Assembly (NCBI RefSeq): GCF_963576675.1
Contig: NC_088915.1
Span: forward strand, 935,001-999,000
Source of the DNA: Euphorbia lathyris
Lineage: Eukaryota > Streptophyta > Magnoliopsida > Malpighiales > Euphorbiaceae
DNA length: 64,000 bases
Direction of reading: 5' to 3'
Shown: in pieces, positions 11,900 to 23,189 of the stretch
How positions within the stretch are numbered: the first letter of the stretch is position 1
Layout of the letters: every line of letters starts with the position of its first letter
The notes under the pieces: generated by a model
Databases searched by the model: none
Told to the model about the DNA's origin: nothing
The model's input: the letters and a program-made list of their open reading frames with translations, nothing else
Made by a program: the position numbers and the translations under genes

Positions 11900-13657
11900 G
11901 TTTGTGAAATAAGATTGTGTCTGTAGGATTTAGAATTGAAGGAAGAAATTCAGAATTCTGAAAGAGATGAAATGAAATGAAATGAAAGAATTTTGAACCT
12001 ACAGGAATATAACGGTTTCATAAGTGAAAGGTTATGTCTGTTTAAGAATTAAAGATATCTAAGTGATACCTCTTGGATTTAACTAACAGAATTTTTGAAA
12101 ATCAGATGGCTGTAATCTCTTACAGTTATTTCAAAATGTTTCAAATACAGAAAATCTCAATTGAATTTTCCGGAATCTCAACTGAGATTTCCAAATCCTG
12201 AAACATGGAAAATCTCGACTGAGATTTTTTCATTTTGTAATTCCTCAATAATTCAAACACTTAAATGAAATCATTTTCAAAACATGACTAGATTAAAATT
12301 TTAATGTTGACAAAACTTATTTGTACACAAAACTAAAAATAAAAATTAATTATATAAAAATGAAAAATAAAAATAAACTAAAAATAAATAAAGATAAAAA
12401 TTATGAACAAAAGATAAGAAAAACTAAAAATTAAAAATATGAAAACTAAATAAATTAATTTTCATAGAACAAAAGACATCTTATTGAAAATTATGCGTGT
12501 CATGGTCGAGAAATTGGAATATCGATCGCGACACGTCTTGCCAATTGGCAAGGAATGCTTTGCATTGGTCCTCCCTAGTTTTATAGAGAATTTTAAAATC
12601 TTAATTGGGAATTAAAAATGCTCAGTAAGTTCAGAAATTTATGAAACTTCAAATAAAAATCACTGTAGAGATTTGTTTAAAAATCTCTATACAATCAGAA
12701 ACTTAAATTATGTGTGATTTTAATTCAATTGAGATTTCTTTAAATCAAAAGACACTTTCCTCATTAAGTACGAATATTTAAGATACATAGCATATTTTCA
12801 ATATCTTTCAATGAAATTTTTTTTCCTAATCTAATCATTATTGCTAACTAAAGATGAATATAAAAATTAAACTAAAATAAAATGTAAAAAATTAGAATAT
12901 GAAATAGTAAAAACTAAAAATGTGATAAACCTTAAGAATTCTCAAGGAGTTTTTTTTTTTACTTTTTCTCAATTTAAGGATCTACTGATTTGCGGTTGAA
13001 TGCCCGAACTTCTAGTTTTGTGCACGAACTGGAACTACGCACATGAACCGAGACTTTCAAAACTGTATTAAAAGTATACAATTCCTTCCTGGCGGATAAG
13101 GTAATTTCATTGACTGTATTCCCCATTTCTACTTTCTGATATATCTGTCTGAGAAGAGTTGATCGGCTGTTTCTTAGAGAGATAAATGTAGGTGTTTAAG
13201 GAAATGATATGATAAAAGAAGAAATTATTTGGATGTAATGTAGGATTTGAATAATTTGTTTACAAAGAGAAATGATGTTTTGGTGAAGGGTTAGTGTATA
13301 GAAAAGAGGTAAATGTGTTTGGGAAGAGGTAAATTTTCTGGAAAAATCATCTGTCACGTCTGACATCCTATTTTATAAAATTTTCATTTCCTTCTGATGT
13401 ATCTGCATGCTTAATTTTCTTTTCTGTAGACTCCTTCTGTGAATTTTATTGATAATCAAATCTCCAGGTTATCTTTTGAGAAACTTGGATTTTTTTTCCT
13501 GTTAATCTGCAAACGTTAAATAATAACAAGGATTTAGTCCTAGTGACCATCCTCAAATAAATAAATAAAAACTATAAATTAAATAAATACATATACTATA
13601 AACCAAGGTTCGGAATAAAACACGAAAAACATAAATTTTTGTTAAAAATTTGGCGTT
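11900..13657 (-). other. 5' leader of the non-autonomous element
   Basis: AT-rich and without open frames of note. It carries degenerate variants of the LTR palindrome arm (CTCAATTGA, CTCAACTGAGATTT, CTCGACTGAGATTT) at about 12155-12225. Packaging signals would be expected here, but none can be recognised from sequence. Confidence 0.5.
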
Positions 13658-13674
13658 CCCCGGCAACGGCGCCA
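13658..13674 (-). other. primer binding site, tRNA-Asp (perfect)
   Basis: The minus strand reads TGGCGCCGTTGCCGGGG, an exact complement to the last 17 bases of plant tRNA-Asp including CCA. It sits 6 bp from the 5' LTR. Confidence 0.92.
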
Positions 13675-13680
13675 AAAACT

Positions 13681-16208
13681 TGTTGAGCGATTTCCGCAAG
13701 TGCACGGTATACGCTTGTAGTAATAAAAGATATCGAACCCACAGGGAACGCTTTTTAACTAAAACTTTATTTAATTCGGTTTAATCACGTGTTTAGGTTT
13801 AATAAAAGAAATACGTTTAATTGATGGAATTGGTTTTGGTAAATTAGGATTAGATAGAAGTATTATATCGAGTTTAGAGAACAGTTCTGTCTTGGGATTT
13901 TGATTACAAGACAGATACTACCGTAATTGGAATAAATAGAAGGTATAAAACTTATTTTCATAAAGCAAAGAAAACAACTTTAACTTTGTAAAGATTATGG
14001 ACATGTAACAATATAGCGATTTATTCAATTAAATGGCTTTGAACCGTAGAAATCCCCCTGATGTTGAGGTGATTTCTACCTTAATCAAACTAGTATTTTA
14101 TGTCTGATAAGCCACGATCAGCGATCATGTCATCCATAAAAACTAAATCTGTCAAGTGTTCAACAAAGTTCTTATATGAATAAGATGGAATAGAACGTTT
14201 TAATAAAAACACCAATTTATCTTTTTGAAAATCATTTTGTCAGAACAATATCAAAATAACAACAGTAAGAATGTATTGAATAAATAAGTATATTATTAAT
14301 GAAATGTGAATTTTCACAAGTTAACAGAGAAGTAGAAACTTGGATAGCATTGCAACGAAAACTTTGAGATCCGGGTTGTCAATCTTTCTCTCAAACTCCG
14401 TAGGTGCGTCAAACCTCATGCGCTTCAGCCGTCAATTCTTCTCGCTGGATCTTCGGAATAGAGACTGATCTCGTCTACTACCAGAATGAAAACTAAACTA
14501 ATACTGTTTTTATAACTAATCTAATAACAATTCGTGTACGGCACGATTGTTTACACAGAAATGAAATCTAACTTTCTGATTCTTTTCTGAATCAGAAACT
14601 CGATATAACAACTTTCTTTTCTAATTTCTCTAACTTTTCCAACCTTCTCAATTCTGAAATGGATCACTTATTTATAGTTGTTGAAGGGTTGTAAATGATG
14701 GGTTGTGTCCGCTGGTGAAGGGTTGCTTTTATCCGAACGAACAGACGTGTTTTTCCGATTTAAAACATGTGTTTTGTGTGCAGAATGGTTCGCTGTCGCG
14801 ACTGAGATTCTGAAAATCTCAGTCGCGACAGGGGTATAGGGACGAGTGAAAACTTCGTTTTTCTCCCAAGCTGGCTTCCGTAGGTCGCGACTGAGATTAT
14901 CAAAATCTCAGTCGCGACAGAGAGAATTTTCCCTGTCTCTCGACTGCTTTTCGTCCTTCTTGAGCGTTCTTCTGGCCGTTATGCGTTCTCGGTACGTTTT
15001 TTAGGTTTTTCCTCCATTTTAACTCCGTTTTCGCTCCGTTTTTGCTCAATTAAATGGCTTTGAACCGTAGAAATCCCCCTGATGTTGAGGTGATTTCTAC
15101 CTTAATCAAACTAGTATTTTATGTCTGTTAAGCCGCGATCAGCGATCATGTCATCCATAAAAACTAAATCTGTCAAGTGTTCAACAAAGTTCTTATATGA
15201 ATAAGATGGAATAGAACGTTTTAATAAAAACACCAATTTATCATTTTGAAAATCATTTTGTCAGAACAATATCAAAATAACAACAGTAAGAATGTATTGA
15301 ATAAATAAGTATATCATTAATGAAATGTGAATTTTCACAAGTTAACAGAGAAGTAGAAACTTGGATAGCATTGCAACGAAAACTTTGAGATCCGGGTTGT
15401 CAATCTTTCTCTCAAACTCCGTAGGTGCGTCAAACCTCATGCGCTTCAGCCGTCAATTCTTCTCGCTGGATCTTCGGAATAGAGACTGATCTCGTCTACT
15501 ACCAGAATGAAAACTAAACTAATACTGTTTTTATAACTAATCTAATAACAATTCGTGTACAGCACGATTGTTTACACAGAAATGAAATCTAACTTTCTGA
15601 TTCTTTTCTGAATTAGAAACTCGACATAACAACTTTCTTCTCTAATTTCTCTAACTTTTTCCAACCTTCTCAATTCTGAAATGGATCACTTATTTATAGT
15701 TGTTGAAGGGTTGTAAATGATGGGTCGTGTCCGCTGGTGAAGGGTTGCTTTTATCCGAACGAACAGACGCGTTTTTCCGATTTAAAACATGTGTTTTGTG
15801 TGCAGAATGGTTCGCTGTCGCGACTGAGATTCTGAAAATCTCAGTCGCGACAGGGGGTATAGGGACGAGTGAAAACTTCGTTTTTCTCCCGAGCTGGCTT
15901 CCGTAGGTCGCGATTGAGATTCTCAAAATCTCAGTCGCGACAAAGAGAATTTTCCCTGTCTCTCGACTGCTTTTCGTCCTTCTTGAGCGTTCTTCTGGCC
16001 GTTATGCGTTCTCGGTACGTTTTTTTGGTTTTTCCTCCATTTTAGCTCCGTTTTCGCTCCTATTTGGATTTAACCAAATAATTAAGTACCTTGCATCAAA
16101 GAAGTAAATAAAGACGTAAAAGTATTCCAAATGAATATAATTAACACGATTTTAATGTAATTTTAACGTATTTATGTATGATATTTTAGGTATATTTTGG
16201 GCTTAACA
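13681..16208 (-). repeat. 5' LTR with an internal ~1.02-kb tandem duplication
   Basis: At 2528 bp this LTR is 1010 bp longer than its partner. The segment 14025-15045 is repeated from 15046 to about 16066, joining GTTTTTGC to TCAATTAAATGG. As a result it carries four of the 35-bp palindromes: 14795-14829, 14884-14918, 15817-15851 and 15907-15941. Both LTR termini and the target duplication are intact. Confidence 0.88.
14795..15941. repeat. four 35-bp CG-rich palindromes in the 5' LTR
   Basis: Each has 15-bp arms of GTCGCGACTGAGATT and its reverse complement around a 5-bp centre. The copies at 14795 and 14884 are perfect in their arms; the one at 15907 has a single change. With two copies in the 3' LTR and one at 10530 the element has seven. 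Confidence 0.85.
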
Positions 16209-16213
16209 CTTGT

Positions 16214-16424
16214 GCCTGCAAAATACGATCCTTGAAAACGGGATTATCTTGACGTTTATTTTTCTAAATTTAATAAAAAATATAGGAGATTAAGTGAAAA
16301 CATAAAATTTATTTTTATTTTGTAATTTATTTGAAAATGTACTATTTTTGTAATTAGATTTATTTATTAAGTTCGAAATTATACCGTAAATCACGCTAAA
16401 AGATAGGGACAAAATGTCCCTATC
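16214..16424. other. AT-rich junction segment ending in a perfect 9-bp hairpin
   Basis: No gene is visible. GATAGGGAC and GTCCCTATC form a perfect inverted repeat with a 5-base loop at 16402-16424. The LINE endonuclease homology begins directly beyond it. Confidence 0.5.
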
Positions 16425-17007
16425 ACAAGGCTCTATAAAGCCTACATTCCACCTGTTCATTCCCTCTTCTGCCGTTTGAGCAAGTAAAGTGGACCCATGC
16501 AGTATCCATTTCTAAGAGTTTGCATAGACTAATAAATCTTCTAAAATCAGGGTATGAGTTTATTGCAGATGATGTGCCTGTGTTTTCATGTGCTCTAGTG
16601 ATCGCATTGAAGTCCCCCATCATTATCTAGGGCTTAAAAGGATCAGAAGCAAATCCCAGTAAATGATCCCATAGAGCCACGCATCTAATAAAACCATAAA
16701 CGAAAGAAATCCTCTGTTTGGAACCGGCTTCACTAATCTCCATAGTAATATGCTGATTATGGGATACGAAATTAGAAATCTGTACGGAGGGAACATCAAG
16801 GACCCATATTGAAGGACAAGGTCTGTCGTTGCAAGCCACAAGTGATAGCCCCAGCGATTCCGAGAATTTATAATGTATACTATCGAAAGCAACCATCGGT
16901 TCATCTAGGCATAAAACAGCCGGTCTATACGTTTGATAAAGTAATCTCAACGCCCATTGAGTCTTAGGGTGACGGATCCCCCTGCAATTCCAGGAAAGGA
17001 AATTCAT
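16425..17007 (-). pseudogene. LINE ORF2 endonuclease domain, truncated
   Basis: ATG at 17007-17005 begins MNFLSWNCRGIRHPKT, the typical start of the L1 apurinic-like endonuclease that nicks target DNA. A TAG at 16628-16626 lies just before IMMGDFNAI, in the position usually held by Trp; the frame continues to RLYRAL. Only about 195 codons remain, so the C-terminal part of the nuclease and the RT are lost. Confidence 0.8.
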
Positions 17008-17339
17008 AAATAGCGTTAGTTGGTTTGTTGAGCCTTTTGGCTCGAGCCTCTCCTGGATGAGCCTTCACCTGTTTCCTGGTTTTCTTCTTCTTTAGCGATT
17101 CCTAGCCTTCCTCATTGTTTGTATTGTTCGTACATGGTTCCGTCTCTTCAGGTCGTTCATTGATCATAACTAATTCCAACGAATTCTGGGATGGAGTTCC
17201 TTCAATGAAGTCTTCTTGTACAATATTAATCGGTGTTTCTCAGTTTCAATCCTGTAATCTATCAGTTACTGAGTCCTCCCTGTTAAAACCAGGGAAATCG
17301 AGGATCTGGTGGACCGTGGTAGTCGGCCCTGAGTAAATC

Positions 17340-18520
17340 TGAATAGGTTTCTCTATATTTATCTATTCACTCTCTATTTCTGATGCGCTATAGTCAGCCC
17401 AGTTATTATGTGGGGGATCTGTACTCTGAGTATCTTGTTGAGTCTGAACAAAGTTTATTTTTGAGGTGCTAGCGGCATTGGTTTTGTGCGGCCAGGCAAT
17501 GGAGGGATTCATTTGCCGAGTAGAAGACCTCCCCCATTGCGAGTCAGATTGATGTTGTTTGTCATCCCTCTGCGGCTTCACTGTGTTATGTGTTTCATCA
17601 CGACCTGGATTCCTGCAACAGCTAATTGTCGAGTGTCACACGGTTTTACAGATTGAACAAAAGTTTGGGAGCTTTTCATATTCCAGATTAACCCACTGCA
17701 TCCTATTATCAGTATCCACCCTTAGTTTATACTGTAAGTGTTGTGTTAAATCAGGTCAATTAGAACTCAGATAAAGTGACGCAGTTCCCCTTCAATTATG
17801 TTTCTGTCAAATCTTAAGGGAATGCCAACAGCACGTGAAATGTTAACAATGATTCTTTTATCCCAGTATTCCCATGGTAAATTGTAAAAATAGGATTAAA
17901 TTCAGGAGTCCAAGGAGTAAAGCGAATAATGCCTGGTTTTAGCGGAATTTCCCCTTGACTCCACACGGCCCTCAGAGTGTTTGCGGAAGGCATAATGATA
18001 TGGTAGAAGCCTCTTCCCAGCGAGATAAGCATCCAATCCATGTTTCTCTTCCAGATTGTGTTGAGCTTCAGTTTTAAATCGTCGTGCTTCCATGGGGTTT
18101 CCCCTTTCAGAAGAGTGATTCTGCCGATGATTGAGTTTTGACATGCCTGAATACGTTCTTTGTAGACTGAGTACTAGATTTTAACTGCTTGAAGACCCCC
18201 TTCTTCAGTGATGATGGGTCTGTCAGATTCCTGGACAATTTCAGAGCCTATTCCCACTTTCAGGGCAGAAGCGAAGGTGCGATCTCCTAAATGAGCAGCC
18301 TCTTTGGTGGCGGGTTCTAGAATCGCATCTTTCACCGACTTTAGCGATCTGGAATAAGCATCTCAGCTGAAACGTCTAGAGATACAGGGTTCCGATGCGA
18401 GGTATGAGCTGTCCAGAATAGGGGATGGGTCGGCCTGTGATTTTGAAGGTAAGAATCTAGAGAGAAGAGGTGAGCTATGGCGAAAGAGTTGTTTGGGGGA
18501 TGATTCAGTGGAGGAGACAT
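17340..18520 (-). pseudogene. LINE ORF1 (DUF4283 plus zinc knuckle), decayed
   Basis: The likely start is the ATG at 18520-18518. The frame shifts near 18350 and then gives a DUF4283 nucleic-acid-binding region with WMLISLGRGFYHIIMP and GEIPLKPGIIRFTPWTPEF. Near 17640-17680 a CX2CX4HX4C knuckle is recognisable (CSIC...HSTISC), with a TGA where Gly is normally found. A Gln/Ser-rich tail follows to about 17363. ORF1 protein would coat LINE RNA. Several stops and shifts make it non-functional. Confidence 0.65.
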
Positions 18521-18580
18521 GGTTCTCGCGCCGTCCAGGGGGAGAGAGGAGAGCCGCTAGGGTTTCGCCGCTGCCATCAT

Positions 18581-20152
18581 ATCATCATATAGTTCTTCCG
18601 TTATGGTTTTTTTAGTTCCATGTTTCTAGACAAGATAAATATTAGCTTTATGTTACCTAGAAAATTTGGAAATAATGGTTTGAGTGTTTTTTAATTGTGT
18701 GGTCGGACCTTCCAAATGTCAATTAAGTCTAAGATATTTAATGTGTTACTAATACCGTTACAAAAAATATGTTGAAATGCTAACAACTAAGTCACCACAA
18801 ACATGTTAATAACAATTTTTTTACATGTTTAATTTTTTTATTGTGTTATTAATATAATTAGAAACAATAAAAAAATTAAGAAACTATTTCAATTTATCAT
18901 AAAACTTGTTGGAAGGTCTAATATGACAATTAAATAATAGCTAAACTAGCTTTTTCAAATTTTCAATATAATGATGCTAAAACTGACCGTGCTTGGAAAC
19001 GTTAGGATTAAAGTTGAACTATTTCATGCGTTAAGGCTAAATCTGTACTTTTAAAAAAAGTTAGGATCAAATTTCATCATTATCTATTTTTTTTAAATTA
19101 AACATAAGTGTTGATGAAGGGAACATATAAAAATCTATTAAATTAAATAAAAATGCAATTCTTAGTTTTTTTTTTTTTTTGTAGAAAGCAATTCTTAAAA
19201 TTTTAAAATATATAAACAAAACATTCCTCCACAGAAACCCTAGTAGATAAAAGTTAATTACAAATATACCCTCTTATATCTCATATATAAACAAAATGAT
19301 TGATGAACAGAAACCATAAACTCACAAATCTCATATATCTGGAGCAGCTCTCCACTAACATTGTCAATCACACTAACCTTCAGTTGTATTTACTTAAAAA
19401 AATGAACGAATTCTCTATCCCAATCATCAAATGAACAGTAGCTTTCACTTAAAGAAGTCGTTGCTCTATCTGCGCTTTTAAAGAAATGTATGTACACTTT
19501 CTTTCATTAGTTGTATATATGTTAATTTTATGCGATTCAAAACTTTGCATACAAATGCCTTGCACTGATTTTTTGTATGTTTTTCTATTTTATTGAAAGC
19601 TCCTAATTCGAATTTTAATATATATGTATGACTTTCCAATTTGAACTTTGAGTAGTACCATTAAATTTATACATATAATACTTTGTGGAATTTGTTCTTT
19701 TGTATTATGAAGTTTAGGAGCCTACAAATATTATTTGTATCCTTGCTTATGAAGGATATGGCTATTGAGTTTTTTTTTAATCAAAATCAATGGAGAAAGC
19801 TGAATCGATCTACTTAGGAATGTTTAAGAAATTAAAAAAGAATTCTAAAATATCTAGAATGATAGTGAAAAATCTGAATCCATCTACAAAACACATGATT
19901 TTAACTTAGTTTATATTATGCAGGAAGTATGATATTGAAGAAAATCCATGTCAAGATATGAGCAATTCAACAGATCTTCAGAAACGGGGGAAAGAAAAAA
20001 TATATTGTAGCACTGATTGCAGAATGTGACCGGCGAAAACCATTATTTTTTAGTCCCTTTTTCAAAATATGATAACAGGCTGTAAGTAAGTTGAGCTTTT
20101 GAATTAATAATTTATTGTTATATTAACATGTCCCTCTTTCAATTAGTTTTAA
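18581..20152. other. AT-rich intergenic DNA
   Basis: No gene is supported. An imperfect inverted repeat lies at 18691-18933. AAACCCTA-type motifs occur near 19235 and poly(T) near 19167. The short open frames look random. Confidence 0.5.
18691..18933. mobile_element. MITE-like imperfect inverted repeat
   Basis: TTAATTGTGTGGTCGGACCTTCC at the left and the reverse complement of a similar stretch at the right (GGAAGGTCTAATATGACAATTAA) give about 25-bp imperfect terminal repeats around an AT-rich core. No target duplication was identified, so the class is open. Confidence 0.4.
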
Positions 20153-20649
20153 GGTAATTAATTTATTAGTCCCTATATTTTGATAAAACACACTGTTTAG
20201 TCCCTAACGTTTTTCTCGGAGAACTGCTTAGTCACTGCCATTGGACTCTCATGAAGATTTTGTTAGTCAATTTGGATTTGTGTTCTTGTTTTCCTTTATT
20301 TTCTTTTTCTTTAAACTCTAATGCATCAGAAATCAACTTTGAGTGTTCTTCTTCTTGATTTTCTTTTTAATCGTTCAAATTTGTAAGCATTGGGTCTTTT
20401 CTTTTTCTTGTTCTCTATACAAATAGCTTCTTCTTCTAAATTGGATTTCCTCTTCTAGAGTTTAAAGGTAAATAGTAAAGGGTAATTTAGTTATTTTCGA
20501 ACTCATAAATAGTAAAAAATCTAACAAACAGAGGGAAGGACTAAACAGTTCACTAAGAAAAAGGTTAGGGACCTTACCATGTGTTTTTGAAAATACAGGG
20601 ACTAAACAGTGTGTTTTTCCAAAATATAGGGACTAATAAATTAATTACC
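20153..20649. mobile_element. MITE-like element with long terminal inverted repeats
   Basis: GGTAATTAATTTATTAG at 20153 is matched exactly in reverse complement at the end, 20649. Homology continues inward for about 75 bp, with shared AGTCCCTATATTTT and CACACTGTTTAGTCCCT. The right arm has about 35 extra bases. It is non-coding, with a pyrimidine-rich core. A clean target duplication is not visible. Confidence 0.65.
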
Positions 20650-21284
20650 CTTTGTTTATTGTCAAATGTTATTTATTTTCAAAAGTTCTTCTGTAGCCCT
20701 TGTTTCATATTGATATTTTGGTTTTGCTGAATTTTTCTGTATTGCTTAAGCTGTTCAAACTTGATAAAACCCATATTGCAAGAACATGCTTAAGTTTATT
20801 ATATTAGTGCAATTAGTTTTGGTCTTATCCTCTTTAATAGATTTGTAATTCATACTTGAGATTTATTGTATTTGGACCAATTTATCAAAAAAATTCAACT
20901 TGATGGCCTAGTTATACAATTAAGTAATAGTGATATTTTAATTATTTGATAAAATGTTAGTCTATTTGTTTAACCCGGTTTTGATTTTGATTTCTTTTAT
21001 TTTTTGCTTATGGAATATTTTTTTAATTTTTTTTCTGAATATGGAATTGCGGGTTTGATTTGTATTTACACGATTATTTCGTGAAAAAGAAGATGCATGT
21101 ACTGCTGCTTCTTTTAAGAAAGAAGCCATTTGTACAAAACCTATTGGTACCCGTTCTTTCTCTTCAAATCCAAGAAATTTGAATTTGTTTTATTTTTCGA
21201 TTTCATTCAGAAATCATATTCTCAAGGAAAATATCAAATGGGATGACATTTCACTCACTAAATTAAACAAAAAAAAACGGAGTT
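20650..21284. other. AT-rich intergenic DNA
   Basis: No gene, RNA or repeat is recognisable here. Confidence 0.5.
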
Positions 21285-21999
21285 TTGAATATTGATAATG
21301 AACACACGCTCCTGTTACTAAATTGGTCTGCTCTTGTTCATCTAGGGTTGGCTTCCCCCGCTTTTCACCTTTTGCCGCTCCACCGATCTTCACTCTTTGC
21401 CGCACCGCCGCTCTTTCTTTCTTTCTTTCTCACTGTCGCTCCAAGCCTCCGCTATTCCTTCTCTTCGTCACGGTTTTCTGTTGTTTTTCCTTCATTCGCT
21501 GCGGATCTCCATTCGTGCGAATCTGTTCGTTCCGTAGCGGATCTGTGTCTGCCGCCGTCCGCGCCTCTGCCTGGCGTCTTTCGTCCATCGTGGATCTGTT
21601 CGATTCGTGCGCATGGCTGCCGTCATCGGACCGCTCGCCTCTGACTGCCGCTGGCCTTCTTCCTGCCGCCTGTGTTTTTGGATCTGTGATTATTTGGTTC
21701 TAAAATTTTGGCTTGAGTGTTGTAACAATTATTTTCATAAATATTATAAGAAAAGGTGGAAACTTAGATCAAGTAGATTGAAATATCTATAACAATAATT
21801 AAAATATCAGAGATATATACTCTCTCTGATTTGGTAAATTGGCCGCTCCTTTCCGATGGCGGCGACCGCAATGGTTTTTCCTGCTATGGACTCTTCCATC
21901 GCCATCGCCTACCTATTCTCTCGATGGCGGCGACCGCAATGGTTTTTCCTGCTATGAACTTGTGTCTTCCACTGCTCCTGTTATCTAGCACCGTTTTAT
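21285..21999 (+). other. GC- and CT-rich segment, origin unclear
   Basis: This segment is much richer in C and G than its surroundings (21350-21670) and resembles a LINE or gene 5' leader. The overlapping open frames are low-complexity and not convincing as a gene. A segment containing CGATGGCGGCGACCGCAATG is directly repeated at 21854 and 21922 (68-bp spacing). It precedes the LINE 3' remnant and may be part of the same insertion. Confidence 0.35.
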
Positions 22000-23189
22000 T
22001 TGGGGAAGCCACATTCTGCCCCCTCGCTAGACAATTTTTTAGCGACATATCCTTAATCACATCCCAACTTAAGATGTTATTCAGCATAGAGGGATGGCGC
22101 TATCTTCGCGTTGTGAAATGTGTTTGGCTGCTGGTGAATCTGCTGCTCATGTCTTTCGAGTGCTTGTTTGCTACGTCTCTTTGGCGAGAGATCGGCTATA
22201 TCTTTGAAGAGGAAATGCTCCCTCTTTCCAATTTTGACCTCTTTTTTGACAGGCTTATCTCCCGTTCCTTGGGCGGACAGCTTTCCAATCTCTGGAGCTC
22301 CGCCATTACGAACTGTATTTGGCTCATTTGGAAAGCTAGGAATGCTGCTGTTTTTGGTTCAGATCGGCCTTCAATCCAAAATTCTTTATCTTCCCTTCGG
22401 TCGCTTATTCAGGAAAGCAGCTTTTCAAGGCATGGCTATTGCTCCTCCCGTCGTGATCAGAGGATTTTATCTCGTATCAGGGTTGCTGCCCGACCTCCTC
22501 CTACACCGAATATGAAATTAATCCGCTGGGTTCAGCCTGCTACGGGTTGGATTAAAGCCAATGTCGACGGCTCGGTGTTGGGAGCTCCGGGTTTGGCAGG
22601 TGCTGGTGGAATTTTTAGAACTCACTGGGGGTTCCCTAGAGGTTGTTTTGCTTTCTCGATTCCTCCTACTTTTGCTTATCTCACGGAGCTGAAGGTGGTT
22701 ATTTTTGCGGTTGATATGGATTGGGAAAAAACTGGCATCTCTTATGGATTGAATCGGACTCCTTATACACGGTAAACATGCTCAAATCAAAGTCAACTTT
22801 GGTGCCTTGGTCGGTTCGGCAATCTTGGCTCCGTTGTCTGGATCAATGCTATAGGATGCAAATATGCGTTACTCATATTTATAGAGAGGGAAACAGAGTT
22901 GCTGATGCCCTAGCTCGTCATGGTGTCTCTTCTGCGGATATCACTTGGTGGCCTTCTACTCCCACATTCTGGCACTCGTTGATCTCTGATGATTTGTGTA
23001 ACATTAGCCATGCTCGTTTTGTTTGATGCTTTGTTTTTATTCTCCTTCCCCCCTCTTTTGTTTCTCTCTTACACTATTTTTTCCTTTTTTTAATATATTC
23101 GGGTTTTTCAGTCCTTGTGTTGGGGTGCCAGCATAGCTGGGATGTCAATTTCAAGTGGCTGAATTGTCCCAACCTTTAATAAAAAAAAA
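22000..23189 (+). pseudogene. LINE 3' end: zinc-binding RT tail and RNase H, frameshifted
   Basis: The frame starting VLFGEATFCPLARQFFS leads through a zf-RVT-like region, whose Cys/Cys/His/Cys pattern appears only after shifting frame between about 22100 and 22160. It then enters an RNase H domain with WIKANVDGSVLG and, after a second frameshift near 22740, LLWIESDSLYTV and HIYREGNRVADALARHG. These are the RVT_3-type RNase H motifs found at the C-terminus of plant L1 LINEs. The stop is near 23026. A 3' UTR and a short A tail end at 23189. Confidence 0.75.

Larger units (their letters stand above)
5941..16208 (-). mobile_element. complete non-autonomous gypsy-type LTR element with two ORF1-like genes
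   Basis: This 10268-bp element has LTRs that start TGTTGAGC and end GCTTAACA on the plus strand. Perfect 5-bp target duplications CTTGT lie at 5936-5940 and 16209-16213. Minus-strand order is 5' LTR (16208-13681), tRNA-Asp primer site, about 1.8-kb leader, ORF B (decayed), ORF A, about 1.5-kb non-coding, polypurine tract, 3' LTR (7458-5941). No gag, protease, RT, RNase H or integrase signature is seen in any frame, so it must have moved using another element's proteins. The LTRs look about 98% alike by eye, apart from a large duplication in the 5' LTR. The primer site and ORF type point to the Athila/Tat branch. Confidence 0.9.
16425..18580 (-). mobile_element. L1-type LINE, 5' half only
   Basis: On the minus strand there is a GC-rich 5' region (about 18580-18521), an ORF1 with DUF4283 and a zinc knuckle, and the start of ORF2 (endonuclease). 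It ends inside the endonuclease, so RT, RNase H and the poly(A) end are absent. LINEs are usually cut at the 5' end; loss of the 3' end implies a later deletion or rearrangement. Confidence 0.75.

Noticed and set aside
21285..21703. Two overlapping plus-strand proteins of about 120 codons
   Set aside because: Both frames are open through CT-rich composition; neither shows a domain.
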